64,000 nucleotides of DNA from Paenibacillus assamensis DSM 18201 (GCF_000422445.1 NZ_AULU01000003.1:186001-250000), one strand, 5' to 3'. Counted from the stretch's first letter, positions 1-8,451 are shown. Notes: generated by a model from the letters alone, not told the origin. Translations and numbers: made by a program.

Positions 1-48
1 TCTTACTAAATCGTACATTTTGAGAATTCCAAATTCAGCTCGCTTCAA
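1..48 (-). other. possible 5' end of a further minus-strand gene
   Basis: Reading down the minus strand, a TTG at 46-48 or an ATG at 16-18 opens a frame that runs off the window edge (residues KRAEFGILKMYDLVR). The stretch is too short to recognise, and no strong ribosome-binding site precedes either start. It is given only as a possible partial gene. Confidence 0.2.
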
Positions 49-65
49 CCAAATTCTATGTAAGC

Positions 66-560
66 TCAATATTTTACGGCTGCTCGTTCCACATAGTGCT
101 TTTCGATACTGCTAATCGCTGCTTGATGCTCTTTATCCCAAACCAAGCTTATTTCAAAAGTACCCGGTTGAAAAAACAAGGGAAACCGACTTCGAAACCA
201 ATCCTGCATCGGCAGCTCAAGTGCCTTATCCTTTTCAATCCAGAGCAGCTCTCCTTCTGGCGGATGCGCTAATAATTCCCCTTCAAATGCAGTAGCTAAA
301 TAGTTAAATACCATCGAACGCAATCCTGTCTGCGGCTCACAGTATTCTGCCAATCCTTTGTAGATAATGTCCGTTACAAGGAGTCCCGTCTCTTCTCTTA
401 CTTCTCGTATTGCACCATCGACGATACTCTCTGGATAATCGACCTTGCCCCCAGGAGCTATATACCCTGGAAACCCACGTTTCGTTGGTCGGTTTAGTAA
501 TAGCACTTTATCGTCGTTCTCAATCATACACATCGTGTATAATTCATGATTAATCTTCAT
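66..560 (-). CDS. Nudix hydrolase (MutT/8-oxo-dGTP diphosphatase-like)
   Basis: A 164-residue protein with a full Nudix box at about residues 37-59 (GGKVDYPES...REVREETGL, matching GX5EX7REUXEEXGU). The metal-binding REVREE helix is intact. Nudix enzymes hydrolyse nucleoside diphosphates linked to another group; the FPGYIAPGGK lead-in is typical of the MutT/YtkD-like group that acts on nucleoside triphosphates, but the substrate cannot be read from sequence. The start codon overlaps the stop of the upstream Nudix remnant (ATGA), so the two were once, or still are, translationally coupled. The C-terminus carries about 40 residues after the core with no recognised motif. Confidence 0.8.
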   Translation of the reverse strand: MKINHELYTMCMIENDDKVLLLNRPTKRGFPGYIAPGGKVDYPESIVDGAIREVREETGLLVTDIIYKGLAEYCEPQTGLRSMVFNYLATAFEGELLAHPPEGELLWIEKDKALELPMQDWFRSRFPLFFQPGTFEISLVWDKEHQAAISSIEKHYVERAAVKY

Positions 561-862
561 CTAACAATCATCCCTTTTAAAATAACTTGAAGGATCGCGT
601 AGGTTAGCTCAGAATCCTGAATTTGATTGTCTCGTATTTGATTCAGACATTCCTCTACCTTTATCTTCACTACTTGAATCCGTTCATGCGCTTCAAGGCT
701 TTGCTCGGTATAGCTTAAGATTTCGTCCGTGTAAAATACATGTGCAACCTCATTGCATCTCCAAGACGCAGGAAATAGTTGGCCAAGGTAATGCATATGC
801 CCACATTCATAGCCTGTCTCTTCCAGCAGTTCTCTTCTTCCAGTATACTTTCCCATGTTCAT
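557..862 (-). pseudogene. Nudix hydrolase remnant (ADP-ribose pyrophosphatase-like C-terminal part)
   Basis: The 101-residue frame begins inside the Nudix helix (GRRELLEETGYECG) and continues with a good ADP-ribose-pyrophosphatase-type C-terminal half (YLGQLFPASWRCNEVAHVF). The N-terminal beta-strands and the conserved glycines before the helix are missing. Upstream, a different frame starts at an ATG at 912-914 with a GGGGAG ribosome-binding site, reads about 35 codons and stops; this looks like a fused fragment left by an internal deletion. Without the start of the Nudix box the product is unlikely to be active. Its stop overlaps the start of the following intact Nudix gene. Confidence 0.6.
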
Positions 863-978
863 CTTGTAGTATCGAGAGCCCGTTGTTGTCTATTAACGTA
901 ATTATTTGGTTCATAACAGCCCACTCCCCTAACGTTCGCCACAGCGTCTATTCTGTGTATATGGATGTATTTCAAAAT

Positions 979-1113
979 GTAACGAACGTCAGTGAGCTTA
1001 TTTGTCAAATAGAGCGCTTATTTTCACCATTTTGGCTAATATAAGCTCTCCTACAACCGTTACAATTCTACGATGGGCAAATTCAGCAAAATAACGTCAA
1101 TGACGTTCGTTAG
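979..1113 (-). repeat. 135-bp MITE-like intergenic repeat, copy A
   Basis: On the minus strand the element begins CTAACGAACGTCATTGACG and ends CTGACGTTCGTTAC. The two ends form a terminal inverted repeat in which 21 of 25 positions pair. An inner inverted repeat (AGAGCTTATATT against AAAATAAGCGCTCT) lies in the middle. It aligns without gaps over all 135 positions with the copy at 25536-25670, about 86 positions being identical by hand count. It has no coding capacity and sits between the Nudix remnant and the peptidase E gene. Confidence 0.65.
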
Positions 1114-1291
1114 AGCCAAGTATACGGCTTCTTATGACATGTCATACAATCCAATCTGAATGACAATTAGCCATCCTCCTAAACCTGACACTATACTTAT
1201 GCCGCAGCGAAACTTCCTCGCTGTTATCGGCAGCCTTTATTTCCACGGTCTAGTTACTCCCTTTTTTTCTCTTGTAGCTCTATTAAGATCA

Positions 1292-1987
1292 TTATCCCAA
1301 ATAATCTGGCACAATCTCCGTCTCAACGATCTGTCCATTACGTACATTTACCTCATACGCCCTCGCAGCAGGACGCGAGCTTACAACGCGATACAATTCA
1401 TCACCACGATAATGAAGAGCAACCCCATCATCAGCCGCCCTACCTCCGCCCAGTAGACCCGCTAAAATAAGCTTCTGGTAAGAAGGTCTACGGTCTGCTT
1501 CGCCATCATAGTGTGGGCAGTTGCTGCCTTGCAGCCACCCTAAACCATTCAGCTTCGTTAACTGACCAGGTATCGAATCAGTCACAGCTTCTTCAAACCA
1601 GCATAACGAGCCAGCACTAAGCCCAGACAGCACAGTCCCATTTTCCCAAGCCCGCTTCAAATATAGATCGAGCTTCCACTCTTTCCATAACACAAGCAGG
1701 TTGCGAGTATTGCCCCCACCGACATAAATAATGTCTTTGTCCAGTACATAGTCTTCCAAATCTCCCGTTGGCGCGTTAAATAAAGATAAATGAGAAGGGA
1801 TGCAATCATATCGATTAAATGCCTTATAAAATCGCTGTATATATCCATCCGCGTCTCCACTTGCTGTCCCTACAAAGCAAATTTTAGGCTGTTTCGATTG
1901 AGCTTGCTGCAGCACGTATGTATCTAATAACGGGTTGTCTGGCTCCATCGAGAATCCTCCGCCGCCCATTGCGATAATTTGCCTCAT
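1292..1987 (-). CDS. peptidase E family protein (family S51)
   Basis: A 231-residue protein of the PepE/cyanophycinase-like serine hydrolase family, which cleaves N-terminal aspartyl dipeptides or related substrates in the cytoplasm. The nucleophile motif GLSAGSLCW lies at about residues 121-129 (catalytic Ser in SAGS), the glycine-rich N-terminus reads MGGGGFSMEP, and IIYVGGGNTRNLL at about residues 86-98 forms the second conserved loop. The length fits the family. The start has a GGGAGAGG ribosome-binding site. It appears monocistronic; the nearby Nudix genes are separated from it by the 135-bp repeat. Confidence 0.85.
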   Translation of the reverse strand: MRQIIAMGGGGFSMEPDNPLLDTYVLQQAQSKQPKICFVGTASGDADGYIQRFYKAFNRYDCIPSHLSLFNAPTGDLEDYVLDKDIIYVGGGNTRNLLVLWKEWKLDLYLKRAWENGTVLSGLSAGSLCWFEEAVTDSIPGQLTKLNGLGWLQGSNCPHYDGEADRRPSYQKLILAGLLGGGRAADDGVALHYRGDELYRVVSSRPAARAYEVNVRNGQIVETEIVPDYLG

Positions 1988-2056
1988 CTTAATCCTCTCC
2001 CAGTCGATATAAAATGTCGTCTTCTTGCTGTTTACTCTAATTTGTTGTCTATTAAG

Positions 2057-2932
2057 TTACCGATAGTCTTTCATCCCACATTCAAATGCTTCTGGATCAT
2101 TGTTAACAACCCCGTGCAATGCCTCTTGCAGAGCAAACGTGCTGCGATAAAACCGGACCCGTTCCGAAATAGCCTCGCCCCCAGGATAAAGCCTAATGCA
2201 TTCCTCGTAGAAATCTTCCCCATAACCAGCAAGAATGCCAGCCAAGTCATAGGCAGGATCGCCTAAGCCAGAACCGCCAAAGTCAATAACTCCCGATATT
2301 GCGCACGCCTGCGCATCCCATAAAATATTTCCCGTACCGAAATCGCCGTGGATTAGCGTTTGCTGCACATTATGATTTTTCTCATTTTCCAGGAAAGTTT
2401 GGAAGTTGTGGATGACACACTCTCTAGCATCGCTTCTCATGTACGAAAATAATTTCTCCTCCATATTTGCATATAGTAGCTTGGTCATCTCCAGTATTGA
2501 TTTTCTTTCTTGCTTAAAAATAGGTTCAAGAAGCTCACCTTTAGTCCCATGCAACTCTGTAAGAAAGGTTACGAGCTGAGAGGCAAGCCGATGCCGTGCT
2601 TCTTTATCCTTTACTCGGTCTAATTCTTCTTTCCAGAACGGCGCTCCAGCAATGAGCTTATATCCCGTAAATACTTGACCAGGCACCATCGCTTCAAAAG
2701 ATACATACTTCGGTACAGGGATCGGTAGCGTCGTCTGATGTTGAATAGCCTCTAGCAGCTCCGTCTCTCTTTTCAGCTGCCGAATCCCTTCCACATATTT
2801 AGGAAAGCGGAATACGAGCGAGTTGTTAATAATGACAACATCGTTGTTCTGCCCGATCGTGTTCGGCTCAATATGTTCAATAGCTAACTCGGGATACTTC
2901 TGTTCAATTAACTTCTTATATGAGGCAATCAT
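2057..2932 (-). CDS. APH-family phosphotransferase (aminoglycoside phosphotransferase fold)
   Basis: A 291-residue protein with a kinase-like fold. The catalytic loop LIHGDFGTGNILW lies near residues 199-211, followed by VIDFGGSGLGDPAYDLAG, which holds the metal-binding Asp of the DFG-equivalent. The N-terminal lobe has the nucleotide-pocket strand NNSLVFRFPK. The arrangement is closest to the APH(2'')/macrolide-kinase branch. The true substrate is unknown; chromosomal members often have no proven resistance role. I chose the ATG at 2930-2932 because AAAGGAG lies seven bases upstream; a longer frame to 2980 lacks such a site. Confidence 0.75.
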   Translation of the reverse strand: MIASYKKLIEQKYPELAIEHIEPNTIGQNNDVVIINNSLVFRFPKYVEGIRQLKRETELLEAIQHQTTLPIPVPKYVSFEAMVPGQVFTGYKLIAGAPFWKEELDRVKDKEARHRLASQLVTFLTELHGTKGELLEPIFKQERKSILEMTKLLYANMEEKLFSYMRSDARECVIHNFQTFLENEKNHNVQQTLIHGDFGTGNILWDAQACAISGVIDFGGSGLGDPAYDLAGILAGYGEDFYEECIRLYPGGEAISERVRFYRSTFALQEALHGVVNNDPEAFECGMKDYR

Positions 2933-3236
2933 CGGCGTACTCCTTTGTCCAATATGTATTTTTTCGCTACTGTAAAACAATTTTTAACCCTTATACTACC
3001 ACAAACAAAGGCTTTATATGGTAAATATTAAAATGAAATAATATTTAAAATTAGCAGGGTATCGTTTAGAACGAATTAGTGATTGAGAAAATCACATCGC
3101 GACAGTACTTACGTACATGCTTCAACACAACATTAACGTTACGAAAAAGACAAACATCAGCCCAACCATTAGAGGTATAATGGATAAAGCTGTTAATTAC
3201 ACCCAGTACAGGCATCCATATTTGGGAGGGAATCAT

Positions 3237-4526
3237 ATGAAACTGCTAATTAAAGACGTTACAATCGTCACCATGCTGGAAGAGGATCAGCCATTTAGAG
3301 GAGATATTTTAATCGAAGGCGATAAAATTAAGGAAATAAGCAGTCAAGTGCAAGAACAGGCAGATAAAGTCATTCAAGGGAATGGAAAAGTTGCCATGCC
3401 TGGTCTTATTAACGCGCATCAACATACGCCTATGAGTCTATTAAAAGGCTTTTCCGATGATTTAAAATTAATGGATTGGTTGGACAAAAAGATGCTCCCC
3501 GCCGAAAATAACATGACGCCAGAAGATATATACTGGGGTTGTAAACTATCCATGGCTGAAATGATCAAATCAGGCACAACAGCGTTCGCAGATATGTACG
3601 TACATATGAATGAGATTGCACAAGCTATTGACGAAGTCGGCATGCGAGCATCACTGACGAGAGGTTTAGTCTTCTTTCAAGATGATAAAGGTAGAAGACT
3701 CCGTGAAGCTATGGAGCTTATCGAGCAATGGCACGGTGCTGCGGAAGGAAGAATTACCACGATGTTTGGCCCGCATGCTCCATATACTTGCCCTCCTGAG
3801 CCTTTAAAAGAAGTCATCCGTCTAGCAGAAGAAAAGAATCTACCCATTCATATCCACTTGGCCGAAACTAAGGAGGAAATTGTTAAAATAAGAGATAAAT
3901 ACAATCAAACTCCTACAGAGTACTTATATAACCTTGGATTGTTCGAAAAATCCCATGTTTTACTGGCTCATGCTGTCCATTTGACTCGTAAAGATATTAG
4001 TTACTTGGTTGGCATGCGCGGTGGTGTTGCTCATAATCCTGTGAGCAATCTGAAATTAGGATGCGGCATTGCTCCTATCGTCGAAATGCTGAATCGTGGA
4101 ATACATGTAGGACTAGGTACGGATGGAGCAGGAAGTGCTACAACGCTCGATATGTTCCAGGAAATCAAGACTGCTACTTGGCTGCAAAAATTAGACTATG
4201 GCGATCCGACACAAATTCCTGCTAAAAAAGCGATTCAACTCGCTACGATTAATAGTGCAGCGCTGCTTAATATCGATAAAGAAGTCGGTACTCTCGAAGT
4301 TGGTAAAAAGGCAGATCTTATTTTGATCGATATAAATAAACCTCATTTAATGCCACATCACAACATAGAATCTCTAATCGCTTATAGCGTTAATGGTGGT
4401 GACGTAGATACAACGATCGTAAACGGAAAAGTACTTATGGAAAACCGCCAGCTTCTGACGATGAATGAAGAGGAACTTCTTCAAGAAGCAGCAGTACGTG
4501 CCAAGCGAATTGTAGAAGGAATTTAA
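3237..4526 (+). CDS. mtaD: 5-methylthioadenosine/S-adenosylhomocysteine deaminase-type amidohydrolase
   Basis: A 429-residue metal-dependent amidohydrolase of the MtaD/SsnA group, which deaminates methylthioadenosine, S-adenosylhomocysteine or a related nucleoside. Metal ligands are visible: NAHQHTPM (His61 and His63), HIHLAETKEE (His205 and His207), the AHAVH segment near 244-248 and Asp296 in GLGTDGAGS. The C-terminal beta-sandwich ends with the usual ADLILIDINKPH segment. The start at 3237 follows GGGAGGG; an upstream in-frame ATG at 3117 has no comparable site and would add 40 non-conserved residues. A rho-independent terminator follows, so it is probably monocistronic. Confidence 0.85.
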   Translation: MKLLIKDVTIVTMLEEDQPFRGDILIEGDKIKEISSQVQEQADKVIQGNGKVAMPGLINAHQHTPMSLLKGFSDDLKLMDWLDKKMLPAENNMTPEDIYWGCKLSMAEMIKSGTTAFADMYVHMNEIAQAIDEVGMRASLTRGLVFFQDDKGRRLREAMELIEQWHGAAEGRITTMFGPHAPYTCPPEPLKEVIRLAEEKNLPIHIHLAETKEEIVKIRDKYNQTPTEYLYNLGLFEKSHVLLAHAVHLTRKDISYLVGMRGGVAHNPVSNLKLGCGIAPIVEMLNRGIHVGLGTDGAGSATTLDMFQEIKTATWLQKLDYGDPTQIPAKKAIQLATINSAALLNIDKEVGTLEVGKKADLILIDINKPHLMPHHNIESLIAYSVNGGDVDTTIVNGKVLMENRQLLTMNEEELLQEAAVRAKRIVEGI

Positions 4527-4551
4527 TAGATATGCACGCCTAAGGTAAGTT

Positions 4552-4595
4552 AAGCTGCCTCCTGTACTTTATGACTGGAGCAGCTTATTTTTTTA
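4552..4595 (+). terminator. rho-independent terminator after mtaD
   Basis: AAGCTGCCTCC pairs with GGAGCAGCTT across a 14-base loop with one bulged base, followed by a run of seven T. Confidence 0.8.
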
Positions 4596-4691
4596 TTTTT
4601 CAAAAAACAAGGAGTCCAGTTGCTCACAGCGGTAACAAGTGGTAGGCTATTAGCTAGCATTGAATTGCCAACTTAATAAGGGAGTTCACAC

Positions 4692-5189
4692 ATGACGATT
4701 ACACACAAACGGAAGTTTATCATCTGGCTAGTACTTACGGTGGTATGGATGGGGGTTATTTTTTATAAGTCCTCAGAGCCTTATACAGAGCAGGATTTGC
4801 GTCCAGCCTTCGCATCCTTAATCGAGGCGAAGACGCTGCAGAAGTATATACCTGAGCTTTCCTTTTATTACGACAATCAACTTATCACTTGGGAAAAGCC
4901 TTACGACTTCGTTGAGTTTTTTATTCGCAAAGCTGCACATGTCTTCTCCTTTGCGCTACTATGCTTCTTCGCCATTAAGACGCTCTACGCTACAAAGATG
5001 AAAGATTGGGCATCCATCGGTCTAGGTGGATTATTTTCATTCCTCTACGCTTGTTCAGACGAATGGCATCAATCGTTTGTCGTCGGACGGACGGGGCATA
5101 TCGAGGATGTCATGGTCGACTCTATCGGAATTGTCCTTATCGTACTTATCATGAGCGTTCGTGCTTGGCGGCGCTGGTCCCATAGCTGA
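4692..5189 (+). CDS. VanZ-like integral membrane protein
   Basis: A 165-residue membrane protein with about four hydrophobic segments. The conserved VanZ-domain features are present: FIRKAAHVFSFALLC near the middle, SDEWHQSFVVGRTG, then DVMVDSIG before the last helix. VanZ-family proteins are found in many Firmicutes; VanZ itself gives low-level teicoplanin resistance by an unknown mechanism. The N-terminal helix is followed by a long extracellular loop (about residues 27-75) with the KSSEPY motif. GGGAG precedes the start. It stands alone between two hairpins. Confidence 0.8.
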   Translation: MTITHKRKFIIWLVLTVVWMGVIFYKSSEPYTEQDLRPAFASLIEAKTLQKYIPELSFYYDNQLITWEKPYDFVEFFIRKAAHVFSFALLCFFAIKTLYATKMKDWASIGLGGLFSFLYACSDEWHQSFVVGRTGHIEDVMVDSIGIVLIVLIMSVRAWRRWSHS

Positions 5190-5220
5190 TTCGTTCATGC
5201 AGAATCATTCGTACGACAAT

Positions 5221-5267
5221 GAAAGCTATCCACATTCCGGTATGTCATACCGGTGCGGATAGCTTTC
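5221..5267. terminator. perfect stem-loop between convergent genes
   Basis: GAAAGCTATCC (5221-5231) pairs with GGATAGCTTTC (5257-5267), and inside it CCGGTATG pairs with CATACCGG around a single T. It lies between the VanZ-like gene and the oppositely oriented MFS gene. No clear T-run follows on either strand, so it may be a terminator or an mRNA-end stabiliser. Confidence 0.55.
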
Positions 5268-5301
5268 GGCGCATCATCTTCTCCTTTTAACTGCCGATCT
5301 T

Positions 5302-6531
5302 CTAAATTGACATCTGCCCCTCTTCATAATGAGCTCGCTTTGACTTATCAAAGATGTGGAAGCTTAGTACAATCGCAATTACAATCGATACAACCGAGAA
5401 AATAATCGTAACGAGCTGCAAATCAAACCACTCCGCCAATGTCCCCAATGCAAACGTAGCCATAATTTGCACGATGCTTTGGAACATCCCCTCCATGCTG
5501 CCGAATCGCCCCATAATGGAGGTCGGTACATTGTTCTGATAAAAAGTCGCGTAACCGGTATTGGAGAAAGACATAAAGAATCCAAGCAAGATAAAGCTTA
5601 TCGTCGCAAACCAAAACCCTGAAGCACTGTAGAACATCGTATAGCCAATCGTTGTAAACAGTAGACCTACCGCTATGTACGTTTGAAGGGAGAATTGCTT
5701 CACCCAAATGGCCGATGCTGAAGCTCCAAGCAGAGCACCTATACCAGCCACGCTGACAATGACACCGTACAGTTGATCGTTCAAATGGAGATTTTGCTTA
5801 ATGAACGTAACTTCTTGCGAATCGAGCGCAAAGAAGATCATAATTGCAATTTGATATAGCAGATATATTTTGACAAAATAACGAGAACGCAGCATAAATT
5901 GCTGGACGAGCTTCCAATCTTCTATAATCATTTTCAAACGAATCGGCTCTCGCTTCGCTGCATTCTCATCGCTAACATCAGGCAGCATACCAATAAGAAA
6001 TGCACAGATCAGAAAACTAACCGCGTTGATGATGACGCACCAACCTGTACCTATCAAAATAATCAACACACCAGCAATCGCAGGACCGAGTAAAAAGGAG
6101 CCCGAGTTCATCATGCTCATAATGGAATTAAATCTCCTGCGCTCTTCTATTGCAACGAATTTGGTAATATAGAAGGTTGAGCTAGGTCCAAAAAAAGCAG
6201 AGGCTAGGCTGCACACAAACACGATCGCATATACAGCCCATATCGATGACATCAATGGAATGAGGAAAATAAGCACTCCTCGAATAACATCCGCAGCAAT
6301 CATAATTTTTCTCTTATTCATTCGATCAATGACTGACCCTGCCCATAAATTCGTAAACAGCTTCGCAATCGGGCCAATCATATATAAGCCCGCTACAGCG
6401 GCGGCTGAATTCGTCATGTTTAACACGAGAATGTTTAACGCAATCAAATAAATCCAGTTACCAAAGTACGAAACCCCTATTCCCCCCAGAAGCAGCGAAT
6501 ACTGCCTCCACCTGCCTAATCCCTCACCCAC
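5302..6531 (-). CDS. MFS transporter (MFS_3/macrolide-efflux-like)
   Basis: A 409-residue permease with about 12 hydrophobic segments. The loop between helices 2 and 3 carries the variant MFS signature GSVIDRMNKRKIMIAADVIRG, typical of the MefA/EntS-like MFS_3 branch that exports drugs or siderophores. It starts with GTG at 6529-6531, five bases after GGGGGAG. The substrate cannot be inferred. The divergent locus at 6722 and a perfect inverted repeat at 6594-6616 lie upstream. Confidence 0.8.
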   Translation of the reverse strand: MGEGLGRWRQYSLLLGGIGVSYFGNWIYLIALNILVLNMTNSAAAVAGLYMIGPIAKLFTNLWAGSVIDRMNKRKIMIAADVIRGVLIFLIPLMSSIWAVYAIVFVCSLASAFFGPSSTFYITKFVAIEERRRFNSIMSMMNSGSFLLGPAIAGVLIILIGTGWCVIINAVSFLICAFLIGMLPDVSDENAAKREPIRLKMIIEDWKLVQQFMLRSRYFVKIYLLYQIAIMIFFALDSQEVTFIKQNLHLNDQLYGVIVSVAGIGALLGASASAIWVKQFSLQTYIAVGLLFTTIGYTMFYSASGFWFATISFILLGFFMSFSNTGYATFYQNNVPTSIMGRFGSMEGMFQSIVQIMATFALGTLAEWFDLQLVTIIFSVVSIVIAIVLSFHIFDKSKRAHYEEGQMSI

Positions 6532-6593
6532 AAAATCTCCCCCTATCTAAGTTACCGATCCCACTTCTATTATCGTGCTAGAAAGACGAAGGG

Positions 6594-6616
6594 AAATCGA
6601 CAGATTATGTCGATTT
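6594..6616. promoter_or_regulatory. perfect 9-bp inverted repeat in a divergent intergenic region
   Basis: AAATCGACA, five bases, then TGTCGATTT. It lies between the MFS gene (minus strand) and the Hsp70-like stub (plus strand). The symmetry and position suit a dimeric repressor operator, but there is no T-run and no adjacent regulator gene; the nearest is the AraC-type gene at 8493. Confidence 0.4.
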
Positions 6617-6721
6617 AAAAATGAATAAATGATACTATTTTCATATAACAATGGAACTACTTTCATGCATGGCATTCATTATAGATGTAATTGAAATGTA
6701 TATGGAAAGGAAGGTACAACA

Positions 6722-6970
6722 ATGATTATCGGTATCGATCTCGGAATGACTTTCTCGGCTGTCGCTTATGTGGATAAAGATGGAATTCCAGTCATTATAC
6801 CAAACCATGAAGGTGAGCGAACATCCCCGTCCGTTATTTTATTTGAACAATCTGTGCCAAATACATATCCCTATTTTCATAAAAGCCCCCCTATTGTTTC
6901 TTATGAAGAAGGAATAGATAAAGCGCTGTGCAAGATGATAGAATTACCCTTAAAGACTGATACACACTGA
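6722..6970 (+). pseudogene. Hsp70/DnaK N-terminal fragment
   Basis: The 82 codons begin [17 protein letters not shown] and continue [18 protein letters not shown], the phosphate-1 loop and next strand of the Hsp70 ATPase domain. After about residue 42 similarity is lost and the frame stops at 82, against roughly 600 residues in DnaK. The catalytic-loop DLGTT is altered to DLGMT. A good ribosome-binding site (GGAAGG) remains, so a short peptide could be made. The next gene continues in the same frame immediately after the TGA. I read it as a remnant of an Hsp70-like gene. Confidence 0.6.
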
Positions 6971-6997
6971 GAAGAGGGTGATGTTATCCATACTCAT

Positions 6998-7933
6998 TTG
7001 CTTAGTAGAAAAAGTCATTTCAATTGCTTCAAAATTGAACTTGCTCATGTTTTACTTACTTACGAGTATGAGACAGCTCATCTATTTTATAATGCTTATG
7101 AAAGTACAAATGCGATCAATCAAGAGCTCCTGATAGAAAGAAAGGGCTTCTGGCTCCTCGACATGGACTGTCTAAACGATAGCGATTTGGCCCAAGTCGG
7201 TGTCCATTTTACAGATTTCGAAGGCTCTTCTACTAAGGAGGCAGCCCAATATATTGAGACTAATTTGCAGGCCGGAAATATCGTGTTCTCTGGTGCCAAA
7301 CCTAAGTATTTCCCCGAATTGCATTTCATGGATGGGGAATCCACGCATTACCTTATCATCGAACAATTTACAAATAAGCAGCACGCCATAATCAGTGATA
7401 TCAAAAACATTGTTAGCAAAACGTATGAAGCAGACTTTGTACTGCAAGTCACAGCTGATTCCGATTATCCTCTGTTCTCACTTCATAGAAAAGATATTCA
7501 AATTACTCCAGAAATAAAACATGCATTCCATAATAGAGCAAGACAGTGTATTTTACATAATGAAGACGATTCAAGACTATTCGATCATGCGCTTGAAATC
7601 GTTAAAATGTTGCCCTATTCTCCGCTGGAAATAGCTACACAGCTCACCTATTCTCTCGGTCAAGTATTTATCATACTCAGCGGATCAAGGTATGTGTTCT
7701 CCTGCTATATGGAGCTCCAGCCCGTTCCCGCTTACGTCGTCGATTTGTTAAGGCACTGTTCCGATCAAGCTGAAACTATCAAAAACATAATCATAAAAAA
7801 AGAAATTGAAATGAAAAACACAAACAACCACCGCCCTCTCCAAATCGCCCAACTGATAGAGAAATTAGAAATGCTGCGTGATTATGAACGGTTAACATTG
7901 TTAGCCTTGAAAAAAGAACTAGCCAATGAATAG
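6998..7933 (+). CDS. BtrH_N-like protein (possible papain/C39-fold domain)
   Basis: A 311-residue protein. Residues 1-130 resemble the BtrH N-terminal domain found near peptide and aminoglycoside biosynthesis genes: HFNCFKIELAHVLLTY would hold the Cys position and STHYLIIEQF the His position. The rest is helical with no recognised domain and ends in a charged coil. The start is uncertain. The TTG at 6998 has no ribosome-binding site; the well-placed ATG at 6981 (after GAAGAGGG) is out of frame and reaches a stop after about 50 codons; an in-frame ATC at 6986 sits at the right distance from GAGGG. Either a rare start codon or a small frameshift is possible. Family assignment is tentative. Confidence 0.5.
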   Translation: MLSRKSHFNCFKIELAHVLLTYEYETAHLFYNAYESTNAINQELLIERKGFWLLDMDCLNDSDLAQVGVHFTDFEGSSTKEAAQYIETNLQAGNIVFSGAKPKYFPELHFMDGESTHYLIIEQFTNKQHAIISDIKNIVSKTYEADFVLQVTADSDYPLFSLHRKDIQITPEIKHAFHNRARQCILHNEDDSRLFDHALEIVKMLPYSPLEIATQLTYSLGQVFIILSGSRYVFSCYMELQPVPAYVVDLLRHCSDQAETIKNIIIKKEIEMKNTNNHRPLQIAQLIEKLEMLRDYERLTLLALKKELANE

Positions 7934-8012
7934 GAAATACTCAATCTGCATGCAGCTTTCATAAAATGTCTATCCATTCGGTGAAGTCCATTTCCCTAAA
8001 AGGATGGTTGTG

Positions 8013-8381
8013 ATGGTGAATCCAGTTGAATTTTTAACAGAGCTAAGAAATTCGGACAAGTTTATTACCGATATTTACACGAAAGGAAGCTGCTATAAAT
8101 TATTCAGAATTCTGAAATTATTATATCCTCACTCCATCCCTTACAAATGTGGAAATGACAATGATTATTATCACGTCATCACATCGATCGACAACGTGTT
8201 CTATGACATCAATGGAGTCGTTAATCCCCTTCAGTTTGATTCCATTGTTCCTATGCTGATCGAGGACCAAGAAGAGTTTGAATGGTATTCCTATAGTCGA
8301 ATGTGGTATATTCCTGACTGCGAGGAATGTCCTGTTATGACCGCAGTTGCTGCGTATCAAACGGATCTAGAAGAAGGCTAA
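8013..8381 (+). CDS. unknown protein with Cys-His-Asp pattern, phage-like
   Basis: A 122-residue protein that I cannot name. It contains TKGSCYKLFRILKLL, then YYHVITSIDNVFYDINGVV, giving a Cys, a His and an Asp in the order and spacing seen in small cysteine-peptidase or transglutaminase folds. Similar small proteins occur in phages and prophages. The tail holds CEECP, which may be structural. I prefer the ATG at 8013 because AAAGGA lies eight bases upstream; the ATG at 8004 overlaps that site. Its gene follows the BtrH_N-like gene by 79 bases and may be co-transcribed with it. Confidence 0.5.
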   Translation: MVNPVEFLTELRNSDKFITDIYTKGSCYKLFRILKLLYPHSIPYKCGNDNDYYHVITSIDNVFYDINGVVNPLQFDSIVPMLIEDQEEFEWYSYSRMWYIPDCEECPVMTAVAAYQTDLEEG

Positions 8382-8410
8382 CGATGTACTTTGTATAAAT
8401 TAAGGCCACA

Positions 8411-8451
8411 AGCATCCTACAATATGGTGCACGGATTGTAGGATCGATGCT
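8411..8451 (+). terminator. hairpin after the unknown gene
   Basis: AGCATCCTACAAT (8411-8423) pairs with ATTGTAGGATCGATGCT (8435-8451), with a small bulge. Only a weak pyrimidine run follows, so termination is possible but not certain. Confidence 0.4.

Noticed and set aside
742-1044. Plus-strand open frame across the Nudix remnant
   Set aside because: It is antisense to the remnant and includes half of the 135-bp repeat. It has no ribosome-binding site and its composition is not protein-like.
3117-3236. 40-residue N-terminal extension of the MtaD-type protein
   Set aside because: GGGAGGG directly precedes the ATG at 3237, and family members start there.
6722-6970. A functional small Hsp70-like protein
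   Set aside because: Only the first two strands of the ATPase domain remain and the phosphate-loop threonine is replaced, so nucleotide hydrolysis is not credible.
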